A stretch of DNA of 64,000 nucleotides, from assembly GCA_004570425.1 (NCBI GenBank), contig SPQJ01000017.1, forward strand, positions 1-64,000. The letters are read 5' to 3'. The notes beneath the pieces were generated by a model that saw nothing but the letters and a program-made list of their open reading frames with translations, had not been told where the DNA came from and made no database searches. This stretch comes from Bacillus sp. AZ43. Lineage in GTDB: Bacteria > Actinomycetota > Actinomycetes > Mycobacteriales > Geodermatophilaceae. Shown piece by piece: positions 52,279 through 60,739 of the stretch. The position numbers and the translations under genes are program-made. Within the stretch, counting starts at the first letter, position 1. Every line of letters begins with the position of its first letter.

Positions 52279-53939
52279 TGGCTCGCACCGCCACGGCACC
52301 CGGTGCCCCGACGACGAAGCTCGGCAAGGCCGCGCTCGAGTTCGACGACCGCATGCTGGTCGCCCCCTGGCTGCGACGGACCCTGAACAAGGTCTTCCCC
52401 GACCACTGGTCGTTCCTGCTCGGCGAGATCGCGCTCTACGCGTTCGTCGTGCTGCTGCTCTCGGGCACCTACCTGACGTTCTTCTTCGACGCCTCGATGC
52501 GCGAGGTCGTCTACGACGGCAGCTACGCACCCCTCCGCGGCGTGGAGATGTCCGCGGCGTACGACTCGACGCTGAACCTGTCGTTCGACGTCCGCGGCGG
52601 CCTCTTCATGCGCCAGTTGCACCACTGGGCGGCGCTGCTGTTCGTGGCCTCGATCGTGGTCCACCTGCTGCGCATCTTCTTCACCGGCGCCTTCCGCCGG
52701 CCGCGCGAGACCAACTGGCTGATCGGCGTCGTGATGCTGGTGCTCGCCCTCCTCATGGGCGTCACCGGCTACTCGCTGCCGGACGACCTGCTCTCGGGCA
52801 CCGGCCTCCGCATCATCAGCGCGATCCTGCTGTCGATCCCGGTGATCGGCACCTGGGCGCACTTCGCGGTGTTCAACGGCGACTTCGTCGGCACGGAGAT
52901 CATCGGGCGCTTCTACATCGTCCACGTGCTGCTGCTGCCGGCGATCCTGCTCGCGCTGATCGCCGTGCACCTGCTGGTCCTGGTCAAGCAGAAGCACACG
53001 CAGTTCCCCGGCCCCGGCCGCACCGAGCACAACGTCGTCGGCAACCGCCTCTTCCCGACCTTCGCGGGCAAGGCGACCGGTCTGCTGCTCGTCGTCTTCG
53101 GCGTCTGCGCCGCGCTCGGCGGTCTCGTGCAGATCAACCCGGTCTGGCTGTGGGGGCCCTACAACCCCGCCCAGGTGTCGGCCGCGTCCCAGCCCGACTG
53201 GTACATCGGCTTCCTCGACGGGTCGACCCGCATCTTCCCGCCGTGGGACATCAACCTGCCCGGCGACTACACGGTCCCGGCGCTGTTCTGGCCGACGGTC
53301 GTCGTCGCCGGTGCCATGTTCACGGTCCTGGCGCTCTACCCGATGATCGAGCGCAAGATGACCGGCGACACGGCGTCGCACCACCTGCTCCAGCGTCCGC
53401 GCGACGTCCCCGTGCGCACCTCGCTGGGCGCGATGGCGCTGACCTTCTACCTCTGGCTGATGATCGCCGGTGGGAACGACGTCATCGCCGACAAGTTCGA
53501 CATCAGCCTGAACGCGATGACCTGGATCGGCCGGATCGGCGTCATCATCCTGCCGCCGATCGCCTACACGATCACCTACCGGATCTGCCTGGGTCTCCAG
53601 CAGCACGACCGCGAGGTGCTCGAGCACGGCATCGAGACCGGTGTCATCCGCCGGCTGCCCAGCGGCGAGTTCATCGAGGTCCACCAGCCCCTCGGCCCGG
53701 TGGACGAGCACGGCCACAGCCAGCTGGCCTACGGCGGTGCTCCGGTGCCGAAGCGGATGAACCACGTGGGCGGCGCCCGCCGGGCCATCCGCGGCTTCTT
53801 CTCGCCGATCGAGGAGCCGTCGCAGGTGGAGCTGGAGCAGCGGCGCGAGGGCCGCGGCCTGGCCACCGGCGAGGACCGCGAGCTCACGACGTCCGGTCGC
53901 CCCTCCGAGGGTGGCCGGCCGCAGGAGCCACGCGACTGA
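52278..53939 (+). CDS. qcrB: Cytochrome b subunit of the bc1 complex
   Basis: A 553-residue cytochrome b. Eight to nine TM helices are present, with heme-binding His in [20 protein letters not shown] and the later [18 protein letters not shown] pair, and the Qo-site [23 protein letters not shown] region. The C-terminal 130 residues (from [16 protein letters not shown]) are hydrophilic and extended, typical of actinobacteria. It is the last gene of the ctaE-qcrCAB operon; a perfect 17-bp hairpin follows at 53961. It is the target protein of imidazopyridine inhibitors in mycobacteria. Confidence 0.95.
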   Translation: MARTATAPGAPTTKLGKAALEFDDRMLVAPWLRRTLNKVFPDHWSFLLGEIALYAFVVLLLSGTYLTFFFDASMREVVYDGSYAPLRGVEMSAAYDSTLNLSFDVRGGLFMRQLHHWAALLFVASIVVHLLRIFFTGAFRRPRETNWLIGVVMLVLALLMGVTGYSLPDDLLSGTGLRIISAILLSIPVIGTWAHFAVFNGDFVGTEIIGRFYIVHVLLLPAILLALIAVHLLVLVKQKHTQFPGPGRTEHNVVGNRLFPTFAGKATGLLLVVFGVCAALGGLVQINPVWLWGPYNPAQVSAASQPDWYIGFLDGSTRIFPPWDINLPGDYTVPALFWPTVVVAGAMFTVLALYPMIERKMTGDTASHHLLQRPRDVPVRTSLGAMALTFYLWLMIAGGNDVIADKFDISLNAMTWIGRIGVIILPPIAYTITYRICLGLQQHDREVLEHGIETGVIRRLPSGEFIEVHQPLGPVDEHGHSQLAYGGAPVPKRMNHVGGARRAIRGFFSPIEEPSQVELEQRREGRGLATGEDRELTTSGRPSEGGRPQEPRD

Positions 53940-53960
53940 TCGCAGGCACGCAGCACGACC

Positions 53961-53996
53961 AGCAGGGCCCCGGTGGACCTCCACCGGGGCCCTGCT
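53961..53996 (+). terminator. Terminator hairpin after qcrCAB
   Basis: AGCAGGGCCCCGGTGGA and TCCACCGGGGCCCTGCT are perfect 17-bp arms with a 2-nt centre, 21 bp after the qcrB stop. Confidence 0.82.
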
Positions 53997-54026
53997 GCGT
54001 GTGAGGGGGATCCGGCGGCCCCGCAC

Positions 54027-54352
54027 CCGCGAGGATCCTCGCGGCTCCTGGGGCGTTCCTCCCGCTGCCGGAGTGCTGCAGGACCCCGGGAGCGCGAGGA
54101 TCGCCCACCAGCGCCTCCCCGCGGGGCCATCGACGGCGTCACACCGGCATCGCGCGTCCTGCAGCACCGGCGACGCCCCGACGACGCCCGCACTCACCCA
54201 CCCGCGCGGGCCCGGGCGGCTACCAAGGCGATCCTCGCGCTGCCGGAGTCCTGCAGGACCCCAGGAGCACGAGGAACGCCCTACGAGCGCCTCCCCGCCG
54301 AGGCATTGACGGCGTCGTACCGGCATCGTGCGCCCTGCGGCCCCCGAGAACG
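54027..54352. repeat. Non-coding repeat-rich intergenic segment
   Basis: This 467-bp gap between convergent qcrB and ctaF has no credible gene. An 18-bp perfect palindrome (CCGCGAGGATCCTCGCGG, 54027-54044) leads into two imperfect direct copies of about 110 bp, 54064-54174 and 54239-54352, roughly 85% identical by eye and 175 bp apart. AGCGCGAGGATCGCC (54091-54105) is exactly inverted at 54227-54241. The start of each copy can fold into a GC-rich imperfect hairpin centred on CCTGCAGG or near it. Confidence 0.7.
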
Positions 54353-54390
54353 CCGAGGGCCCCGTCCGCGGGTGCGGACGGGGCCCTCGG
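54353..54390 (-). terminator. Terminator hairpin after ctaCF
   Basis: CCGAGGGCCCCGTCCGC and GCGGACGGGGCCCTCGG are perfect 17-bp arms with a GGGT loop, 17 bp past the ctaF stop. Confidence 0.82.
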
Positions 54391-54406
54391 TGGGGTGCGG
54401 GAGCGC

Positions 54407-54811
54407 TCAGCTCTGCGTGGCGTTCTGCCCCACGTAGAACTCGAACAGGAGCCCGCCGATGGTGATCAGCAGCGCCGCGGCGGCGATGAGGATCAGCCAG
54501 GAGTAGAAGAAGGCCAGCGCCAGGCCCATGAGCGCGGCCGAGAGCGCCAGGCCGAACGGCCAGTAGCTCGCCGGCGGGAAGAAGCCCAGCTCGCCGGCTC
54601 CGTCGGCGATGTCGGCGTCCTTGCGGTCCTCCGGACGGGCGTCGATGCGCCGCGAGACGAACCAGAAGAACGCGCCGATCATGCCGGTCAGGCCGGCCGA
54701 CAGCGCGAGCGCGGTCGTGCCGATGGGCTCCTGCGACCACACGCCGTAGACGACGGCCGCAGCCACGCAGAAGACGGCGATGATGTTGAAGATGAGCGCC
54801 TCGACCTTCAC
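54407..54811 (-). CDS. ctaF: Cytochrome c oxidase subunit 4 (actinobacterial CtaF)
   Basis: A 134-residue four-TM protein of the actinobacterial cytochrome c oxidase subunit IV family (Rv2199c). TM helices are about 5-25, 32-52, 82-100 and 104-126; the loop holds EDRKDADIADGAGELGFFPPASYWPF, a typical family stretch. It is an accessory subunit of the aa3 oxidase in the bc1-aa3 supercomplex. ATG 54811 lies 51 bp after the ctaC stop, same strand, so ctaC-ctaF is one operon. Confidence 0.92.
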   Translation of the reverse strand: MKVEALIFNIIAVFCVAAAVVYGVWSQEPIGTTALALSAGLTGMIGAFFWFVSRRIDARPEDRKDADIADGAGELGFFPPASYWPFGLALSAALMGLALAFFYSWLILIAAAALLITIGGLLFEFYVGQNATQS

Positions 54812-54862
54812 GGCCGTGCCTCCTCGTTCGTCGGTGCGATCAGGGTCGGGGCGGGGCGCATC

Positions 54863-55747
54863 TCAGCTCCCAGCCGACGTCTGGTCGACGTTCTTGTTCT
54901 GCAGCGACTCGAACGGCGTCGTGGTCGACGACAGGCCCGGCTGGCCGATCTCCTCGAGCGCCTCGTAGGTGTCCAGACCGGACTCGCGCGCCTCGAGGTA
55001 GGCGTCGTAGTCCTCACCGGACACCGCGCGGACCTCGAAGTTCATGTACGCGTGGTACGTGCCGCACAGCTCGGCGCAGCGCCCGACGTAGGCGCCCTCC
55101 TCCTGCACGGTGACCTCGAAGACGTTGTCCCGGCCGTTCTCGTTGCCGGGGATGACGTCGAGCTTGAAGAGGAACTCAGGCACCCAGAACGAGTGGATGA
55201 CGTCGGCCGAGGCGAGCTCGAAGCGGATCGTCCGGTCCGTGGGCAGCACCAGCACCGGGATCTCGGCGGTCGTGCCCACCGTGTCGACCGGCTCGCCGTC
55301 GGGCCCCTCGGTCTCGGGGTAGACGAACTGCCAGTTCCACTTGAAGGCGTTGACCGCGATCGTCTCGTCGGGCTCGTCGCTGCGCTCCATCACCCGGTTC
55401 TGCACGACGACCGTGTAGAAGAATAGCCCGGCGATGATCACGAACGGCAGGATCGTGTAGACGATCTCGAGCGGCAGGTTGTACGCCGTCTGCTTCGGGA
55501 GCTCGTCGCTGCGCTTGCGGTGCATGACCACCGACCAGCCGATCAGCGCCCAGACGGCGATGCCGACGATCAGTGCCGCGATGACCGAACCGGTCCACAG
55601 CTCACGCATGTCCTGGGACTGCTCGGTGATGCCCTCCGGCCAGCCGAAACGCCAGAACTCGTTGTTCGGCATCTCGCATCCGGTGAGGGTCACGGCCCCC
55701 AGGAGACCGAGCGCGGCCAGCCGCGCGAGCCTGCTGCCTCGAGCCAC
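54863..55747 (-). CDS. ctaC: Cytochrome c oxidase subunit II (lipoprotein)
   Basis: A 294-residue oxidase subunit II. A lipobox LTGC ends at Cys24, so the mature protein is lipid-anchored. Two TM helices follow (about 45-67 and 92-115), then the CuA cupredoxin domain with WNWQFVYP, HSFWVPEFLFKLDVIPG and the CuA ligands in CAELCGTYHAYM. GTG 55747 is chosen for the lipobox position and GAGGAGG upstream. It accepts electrons from QcrC within the supercomplex. It is first in the ctaC-ctaF operon, as in M. tuberculosis Rv2200c-Rv2199c. Confidence 0.94.
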   Translation of the reverse strand: MARGSRLARLAALGLLGAVTLTGCEMPNNEFWRFGWPEGITEQSQDMRELWTGSVIAALIVGIAVWALIGWSVVMHRKRSDELPKQTAYNLPLEIVYTILPFVIIAGLFFYTVVVQNRVMERSDEPDETIAVNAFKWNWQFVYPETEGPDGEPVDTVGTTAEIPVLVLPTDRTIRFELASADVIHSFWVPEFLFKLDVIPGNENGRDNVFEVTVQEEGAYVGRCAELCGTYHAYMNFEVRAVSGEDYDAYLEARESGLDTYEALEEIGQPGLSSTTTPFESLQNKNVDQTSAGS

Positions 55748-55964
55748 TGCTCGCTGCCTCCTCGTCCTCCGTCCGGGTGCCCGGACGGTCCTCCCAGCGG
55801 GACGCCCGCCGGGTCCCGGCAGGCGGCATCCACGCCGATCACAGTGTGCGGCGAGACTATCGGACTCCGCTCGGCGGCCGACCACCGGAGACACCCCACC
55901 GGCGGGTCGCGCGGCCCGCCGCCCGCGCGGGCCGCGATGTTCCCGGCCTCCCACGGGCGACGGT

Positions 55965-55970
55965 TAGAGT
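55965..55970 (+). promoter_or_regulatory. -10 hexamer TAGAGT, leaderless start
   Basis: TAGAGT is followed by 7 bp and GTG 55978, with no Shine-Dalgarno. Confidence 0.5.
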
Positions 55971-55977
55971 CGGGAGC

Positions 55978-56346
55978 GTGTTCTCCCGGCTGCTGACCCC
56001 GAAGTGGCTGCTGCTGCACGTCGTGGTGGCGGCCCTGTTCGTGGCCACGTTCTTCCTGGGCTACTGGCAGCTGAGCAAGGCCGAGGCCGGCGGCGGCGCC
56101 GTCAACTGGAGCTACGCGCTGCAGTGGCCGCTCTACGGCGTCATGGGCCTGTGGTTCTACCTGCGCATGGTCCGCGTCGAGCTGAACCGCGACCCGGACG
56201 AGGACGCCCCCGGCAATGCCGTCGTCCTGTACCAGCGCCCCCGCATCGACACGTCTGGAGACCCCGAGCTGGCCGCCTACAACGCCTACCTCGCCGAGCT
56301 CAACGAGCGCGCCCTGGGCCAGCGGAGCGGCGGCAATGGCCGCTGA
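55978..56346 (+). CDS. Hypothetical membrane protein divergent from ctaC
   Basis: A 122-residue protein with two TM helices (about 9-30 and 46-64): LLLHVVVAALFVATFFLGYWQLSKAE and LQWPLYGVMGLWFYLRMVRVE. The first helix with GYWQL recalls the first helix of SURF1-type oxidase assembly factors, but the periplasmic domain is missing and the rest is a cytoplasmic tail. Its place opposite ctaC suggests a respiratory role. GTG 55978 follows TAGAGT by 7 bp. It overlaps the DUF3817 gene by 11 bp. Confidence 0.7.
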   Translation: MFSRLLTPKWLLLHVVVAALFVATFFLGYWQLSKAEAGGGAVNWSYALQWPLYGVMGLWFYLRMVRVELNRDPDEDAPGNAVVLYQRPRIDTSGDPELAAYNAYLAELNERALGQRSGGNGR

Positions 56347-56686
56347 CCGCACCGCCCCTGCCCGCGACTCCGAGCAGGCGATCGCCGCGGCCCTCGGGCG
56401 CTACCGCGTAATGGCCACCGTCGTCGGCGTCCTGCTGGTCCTGCTCTTCGCCGTCGCCATGCCGCTGAAGTACTGGGCGGACATGCCGACGTTCGTCACG
56501 GTCCTGGGCACCGCGCACGGCTGGCTCTACGCGCTGTTCTTCCTGTCCGCCGTCGACCTGGCGCTCCGGGCGAAGTGGACCCTCAAGGGCACGGTGATCG
56601 CGCTCGTCCTGGGAACCGTCCCGTTCCTGTCGTTCGTCGGCGAGCACCACGTCACGCGGAAGATGCGCGCCGGCGAGCGCGTGTGA
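56336..56686 (+). CDS. DUF3817 membrane protein
   Basis: A 116-residue three- to four-TM protein of the DUF3817 family: YRVMATVVGVLLVLLFAVAMPLKY, GTAHGWLYALFFLSAVDLALRAKW and IALVLGTVPFLSFVGEHHVTRKM. The HGWLY and GTVPF segments are diagnostic of the family, whose members occur as integral membrane proteins beside diverse genes. ATG 56336 lies inside the end of the preceding gene (11-bp overlap), so the two are coupled. Function is unknown. Confidence 0.82.
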   Translation: MAADRTAPARDSEQAIAAALGRYRVMATVVGVLLVLLFAVAMPLKYWADMPTFVTVLGTAHGWLYALFFLSAVDLALRAKWTLKGTVIALVLGTVPFLSFVGEHHVTRKMRAGERV

Positions 56687-56744
56687 TCGGCGACAGCCAC
56701 TCCCCCTGCCCCAGCCCCTCCCCGCTCCCGAGGACCTGCGCCTG

Positions 56745-58676
56745 ATGTGTGGCCTGCTCGCGTACTTCTCCACCGACGCCGATCGCGTCGACGACTCCCG
56801 GGTCGCCTCCGTGCGGGCGGCCCAGCACTGCCTGCGGCACCGGGGCCCCGACGAGAACGAGGCCTGGTGGGACGAGCGGGCGGTGTTCGGCTTCAACCGG
56901 CTGTCGTTCATCGACATCGAGAACAGCCACCAGCCGATGGCCTACGCCGACGGCCGCTACCGGATCGTCTTCAACGGTGAGATCTACAACTACGTGGAGC
57001 TCCGCGAGGAGCTGAAGGCCGCCGGCGCGACCTTCGCCACCGAGGGCGACACCGAGGCGATCGTCGCCGGCTACCACCTGTGGGGCGAGGACGTCGTCCA
57101 CCGGCTGCGCGGCATGTTCGCCTTCCTCATCTGGGACACGCGGACCAGCACCGTGTTCGGTGCGCGCGACCCGTTCGGGATCAAGCCGTTGTTCACCGCC
57201 CGCCTGGCCGACGGCGGACTGGTCTTCAGCTCGGAGAAGAAGGCGCTGCTGGAGCTGCTCGGCGGCAGCGACGCCGCGGGTGGCGTGGACGCCGCCTCGC
57301 TGCAGCACTACCTGACGCTGCAGTACGTCCCGGAGCCGGCCACGCTGCACACCGGCATCCGCCGGATCGAGAGCGGCACCAGCTTCACCGTCGTGGACGG
57401 CGAGCTGACGACGAAGCGGTACTTCCACCCCACCTTCCCGATCAGGCCGGTCGCGAAGGACGAGCAGCAGGCGCTCTACGACCGGATCGCCGACGTGCTG
57501 GACGACTCGGTGCGCGTGCACATGCGGGCCGACGTCACCGTCGGGTCGTTCCTCTCCGGCGGCATCGACTCCACGGCCATCGCCGCGCTGGCCAAGCGGT
57601 ACAACCCCAAGCTGCTCACCTTCACCACCGGGTTCGAGCGCGAGGGGTTCTCCGAGATCGACGTCGCCGCCGAGTCGGCCGCGGCCATCGGGGTCGAGCA
57701 CATCACCAAGGTGGTCACCCCGGAGGAGTTCGCCGAGGCCATCCCGCTGGTCGTCTGGTACCTCGACGACCCGGTCGCCGACCCGGCGCTCGTGCCGCTG
57801 TACTTCATCGCCCGCGAGGCCCGCAAGCACGTGAAGGTCGTGCTCTCCGGCGAGGGCGCCGACGAGCTGTTCGGCGGCTACAACATCTACCGCGAGCCGC
57901 TCTCGCTGGCCGCCTTCGAGCGGATGCCGGCCGGCCTCCGGCGCGCGCTGGGCAGGCTCTCCACGCGCCTGCCCGACGGCATGCGCGGCAAGGACCTGCT
58001 GCGCCGCGGGTCGATCCCGCTCGAGCAGCGCTACTACGGCAACGCGCGGATCTTCCGGGACGACGAGCTCGGTTTCCTCGAGCGCCGCGACCCCGACCTC
58101 TCGCACGTGACCGTGACCGCCGAGCTGTACGAGCGCACCCGCGCCGCCGGGTACGACGACGTCACCGCGATGCAGTACGTGGACCTGTTCACCTGGCTGC
58201 GCGGCGACATCCTGGTCAAGGCCGACAAGATGACCATGGCCAACTCGCTGGAGCTGCGGGTCCCGTTCCTCGACCCCGAGGTGTTCGCGGTGGCGAGCAC
58301 GCTCCCGGTCGACCAGCGGGTGACCAAGGAGACGACGAAGTACGCCCTGCGCCGCGCGCTGGAGCAGATCGTGCCGGCGCACGTGCTCGACCGGCGCAAG
58401 CTCGGCTTCCCCGTGCCCACCCGCCCCTGGCTGGCCGACCAGCTGCACGACTGGGCGCGGCAGGTCATCACCGACAGCCAGACCGACGAGTGGCTCGACC
58501 GGCAGCAGGTGCTCGACATGCTCGCCGCGCACCGGGAGAACCAGCGCAACGGCTCCCCCGTCGACTACTCGCGCAAGCTCTGGACGCTGCTGATCTTCAT
58601 GGTCTGGCACGGCATCTTCGTCGAGGAGCGGATCAGGCCCGTCATCCCCGAGACGGTCTACCCCGTCCGGCTCTAG
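56745..58676 (+). CDS. asnB: Glutamine-dependent asparagine synthase
   Basis: A 643-residue class B asparagine synthetase (Rv2201 counterpart). The N-terminal glutaminase has catalytic Cys2 (MCGLLAYF), LRHRGPDE, RLSFIDIENSHQPM and NGEIYNYVELR. The synthetase half has the PP-loop SFLSGGIDSTA (about 270-280), LSGEGADELFGGYNIY and LRGDILVKADKMTMANSLELRVPFLD. ATG 56745 must be the start because Cys2 becomes the N-terminus. Some actinobacterial homologues amidate meso-DAP in peptidoglycan instead, so the exact acceptor should be kept open. Confidence 0.92.
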   Translation: MCGLLAYFSTDADRVDDSRVASVRAAQHCLRHRGPDENEAWWDERAVFGFNRLSFIDIENSHQPMAYADGRYRIVFNGEIYNYVELREELKAAGATFATEGDTEAIVAGYHLWGEDVVHRLRGMFAFLIWDTRTSTVFGARDPFGIKPLFTARLADGGLVFSSEKKALLELLGGSDAAGGVDAASLQHYLTLQYVPEPATLHTGIRRIESGTSFTVVDGELTTKRYFHPTFPIRPVAKDEQQALYDRIADVLDDSVRVHMRADVTVGSFLSGGIDSTAIAALAKRYNPKLLTFTTGFEREGFSEIDVAAESAAAIGVEHITKVVTPEEFAEAIPLVVWYLDDPVADPALVPLYFIAREARKHVKVVLSGEGADELFGGYNIYREPLSLAAFERMPAGLRRALGRLSTRLPDGMRGKDLLRRGSIPLEQRYYGNARIFRDDELGFLERRDPDLSHVTVTAELYERTRAAGYDDVTAMQYVDLFTWLRGDILVKADKMTMANSLELRVPFLDPEVFAVASTLPVDQRVTKETTKYALRRALEQIVPAHVLDRRKLGFPVPTRPWLADQLHDWARQVITDSQTDEWLDRQQVLDMLAAHRENQRNGSPVDYSRKLWTLLIFMVWHGIFVEERIRPVIPETVYPVRL

Positions 58677-58685
58677 GGACGACGA

Positions 58686-58717
58686 ACGCCCGGCCCCTCC
58701 GAGGAGGGACCGGGCGT
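58686..58717. terminator. Bidirectional terminator between asnB and HesB
   Basis: ACGCCCGG plus CCCCTC (58686-58699) pairs with GAGGG plus CCGGGCGT (58704-58717). The hairpin lies between the two stop codons. Confidence 0.75.
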
Positions 58718-58732
58718 CCGGGACGTCTCAGC

Positions 58733-59104
58733 TCAGCTGAACGAGTCGCCGCAGGCGCAGGAGCTGCCCGCGTTCGGGTTGTCGATCGTGAAGCCCTGCT
58801 TCTCGATGGTGTCGACGAAGTCGATCGTGGCGCCGCCCAGGTAGGGCCCGCTCATGCGGTCGACGATGACCTCGACGCCGCCGTACTCGTAGGTCTGGTC
58901 GCCGTCGAGGAACCGCTCGTCGAAGAACAGCTGGTAGCGCAGCCCCGAGCAGCCACCGGGCTGGACGGCGATGCGCAGCCGCAGGTCGTCGCGGCCCTCC
59001 TGGTCGAGCAGCGCCTTGACCTTCGCGGCCGCCGGCTCGCTGAGCACGACACCCGTGACGCCGGGCGCCCCGCCGTCGAGGGTGGTGGTGTCCTGCACCG
59101 ACAT
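58733..59104 (-). CDS. A-type Fe-S cluster carrier (HesB/IscA/ErpA family)
   Basis: A 123-residue iron-sulfur carrier protein corresponding to Rv2204c. The three cluster Cys are in QPGGCSGLRYQL and the C-terminal SSCACGDSFS (CxC). The family core EPAAAKVKALLDQEG and YGGVEVIVDRMSGPYL is present. It delivers Fe-S clusters to apoproteins, possibly including the Rieske subunit nearby. ATG 59104 has GGGAGGA 5 bp upstream. It is convergent with asnB and divergent from the DUF3043 gene. Confidence 0.92.
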   Translation of the reverse strand: MSVQDTTTLDGGAPGVTGVVLSEPAAAKVKALLDQEGRDDLRLRIAVQPGGCSGLRYQLFFDERFLDGDQTYEYGGVEVIVDRMSGPYLGGATIDFVDTIEKQGFTIDNPNAGSSCACGDSFS

Positions 59105-59243
59105 GTGTGTCCTCCCAGATCCGAGGTGCCCGCTGCGGCACTTCCTGCAGCGAGCCAACACCGCTGTGGCGGTGGCTCTTCCCCTGCTGCCCACCACTGT
59201 ACGGCGCTCCAGCCGGTTTCCCTGGTCTCCTTCCCCACACACG

Positions 59244-59249
59244 TAGACT
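59244..59249 (+). promoter_or_regulatory. -10 hexamer TAGACT, leaderless DUF3043 start
   Basis: TAGACT is followed by 8 bp and GTG 59258, with no Shine-Dalgarno. Confidence 0.5.
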
Positions 59250-59257
59250 CCGTCCCC

Positions 59258-59875
59258 GTGAAGCTCCGCCTCCCCGGTCGCCGCGAACCCGCCGAGACGA
59301 CCGACACGACCGCCTCGGCCGACCTGACCGAGCAGCTGGTGCGCGCCTCGGGGAAGGGCCGGCCGACGCCCAAGCGCAGCGAGGCCCAGGGCCGTCGCCA
59401 GGGGCCCCCGCCGCCGCCTCCCACCACGCGCAAGGAGGCCTACAAGCGGATGCGCGAGCAGCAGGCCGCTCGCCGCGCGGAGACCCGGCAGGGTGCCGCG
59501 CGCGGGGACGACGCCTACCTGCCCGCCCGCGACCGAGGCCCGGTGCGCAAGCTGGTGCGCGACGTGGTCGACTCCCGCCGCAACGTGGGCAGCTTCTTCC
59601 TCGCGATCGCCGCGGTCGCCCTCATCGGCACGGTCGTGCCGAGCCTCGTCGTCCGCAACTACGCGAGCTTCCTGCTGTTCGGCTTCTTCCTGCTGCTGAT
59701 CGTCGACTCCGTGGTCCTGAGCCGGAAGATCCGCAAGAAGCTCGCCGAGCGCTTCCCGGACGACCCGCAGGCGAAGAAGACCCGCAGCCTGTCCTGGTAC
59801 GGCATCAGCCGCGCGACGATGATCCGCAAGTGGCGGTTCCCGAAGCCCGACGTCGAGCTGGGCGCCGAGGTCTGA
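59258..59875 (+). CDS. DUF3043 membrane protein (Rv2206-like)
   Basis: A 205-residue protein of the DUF3043 family. The N-terminal half is hydrophilic and rich in Lys/Arg/Pro (GRPTPKRSEAQGRR, PPPPPPTTRKEAYKRMREQQ). Two TM helices follow (about 110-128 and 134-152), then a conserved cytoplasmic tail RKIRKKLAERFPDDPQAKKTRSLSWYGISRATMIRKWRFPKP. It corresponds to Rv2206. Function unknown. GTG 59258 follows TAGACT by 8 bp. Confidence 0.82.
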   Translation: MKLRLPGRREPAETTDTTASADLTEQLVRASGKGRPTPKRSEAQGRRQGPPPPPPTTRKEAYKRMREQQAARRAETRQGAARGDDAYLPARDRGPVRKLVRDVVDSRRNVGSFFLAIAAVALIGTVVPSLVVRNYASFLLFGFFLLLIVDSVVLSRKIRKKLAERFPDDPQAKKTRSLSWYGISRATMIRKWRFPKPDVELGAEV

Positions 59876-59885
59876 CCGCCGGCTG

Positions 59886-60728
59886 ATGGAGGTCACCCTC
59901 CTGGGCACCGGCGCGGCCGACGGCTGGCCCAACCCCTGGTGCCGCTGCGCGTCGTGCTCCGACGCCCGGGCGCGCGGGGAGCAGCGGCGCCCGACCTCCG
60001 CCCTGGTCGACGGCGTCCTGCTGCTCGACCTGGCGCCCGGCCTGCCGCCGCAGGGCGTCTCGCTCGAGCGGGTGCACACGGTGCTGGTCACCCACGCCCA
60101 CCCCGACCACTGCTCGCCGTTCGCGCTGCTGTGGCGGCACTGGGCCCGGCTGGCCGGCGAGCTGACCGTCGTCGGCCCGGACGCGGTCCTCGACGAGTGC
60201 CGGCCGTGGCTCGCACCGGACGACCCCGTCGTCCTCACCGCGGTGGCGCCCGGCGGGACGCTGCGCCGCGGCGACCACGAGATCCGCGCCCTCGCCGGCG
60301 ACCACGAGGTGCCGACGCTGCTGTACGACGTCACCGGCCCGGACGGCGGCCGGCTGCTGTACGCCACCGACACCGGCCCCCTGCCGGCGACGACCGTCGA
60401 GGCCACCCGGGACGCCGCCTACGACCTGGTGCTGCTGGAGCAGACGTTCGGCGACCACGCCCACCGCACGCTGCACCTCGACCTCGCCTCGTTCCCCGCG
60501 CAGCTGGACCGGCTGCGGGCCGTCGGCGCCGTCACCGGGCACACCGACGTCGTGGCCGTGCACCTCAGCCACCACAACCCGCCCGGGCCGGAGCTGGCCC
60601 GCCGGCTGGCCGCGCACGGCGCGCGGGTGGTCGAGGACGGGACGACGCTGACCGCCAGGATCTCCGGCCCCTCGCCGGGGCCCGCCGCGAGCCTGCGAGC
60701 GGTGGGGGGCGAGGGGTCCTTCTACTAA
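59886..60728 (+). CDS. Metallo-beta-lactamase fold hydrolase (PhnP-like)
   Basis: A 280-residue MBL-fold protein similar to PhnP and tRNase Z-type phosphodiesterases. LLGTGAADGWPNPWCRCASC opens the domain with a possible extra zinc knuckle; the metal motif is LVTHAHPDHCSPFALLWRHW, with further ligands in DHEVPTLLYDV, YATDTGPLP and HLSHHNPPG. The last 20 residues (SGPSPGPAASLRAVGGEGSFY) are encoded by an inserted copy of the dispersed hairpin repeat. It is separated by 10 bp from the upstream DUF3043 gene. Confidence 0.87.
   Translation: MEVTLLGTGAADGWPNPWCRCASCSDARARGEQRRPTSALVDGVLLLDLAPGLPPQGVSLERVHTVLVTHAHPDHCSPFALLWRHWARLAGELTVVGPDAVLDECRPWLAPDDPVVLTAVAPGGTLRRGDHEIRALAGDHEVPTLLYDVTGPDGGRLLYATDTGPLPATTVEATRDAAYDLVLLEQTFGDHAHRTLHLDLASFPAQLDRLRAVGAVTGHTDVVAVHLSHHNPPGPELARRLAAHGARVVEDGTTLTARISGPSPGPAASLRAVGGEGSFY
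60666..60719. repeat. Dispersed hairpin repeat, copy R3, inside the MBL gene 3' end
   Basis: GGCCCCTCGCC (60666-60676) pairs with GGCGAGGGGTCC (60708-60719). The centre CCCGCCGCGAGCCTGCGAGCGG (60681-60702) is the exact reverse complement of the 22-bp core of R2. The element is translated into the C-terminus of the MBL protein. Confidence 0.8.
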
Positions 60729-60731
60729 CGT
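60726..60731 (+). promoter_or_regulatory. -10 hexamer TAACGT, leaderless aldo/keto reductase start
   Basis: TAACGT overlaps the MBL stop codon and ends 8 bp before GTG 60740. Confidence 0.45.
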
Positions 60732-60739
60732 CCCGGCTC

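Noticed and set aside
53911-54437. Overlapping short frames in the qcrB-ctaF gap
   Set aside because: They run through two terminator hairpins and repeats, lack ribosome-binding sites or motifs, and are best seen as non-coding.
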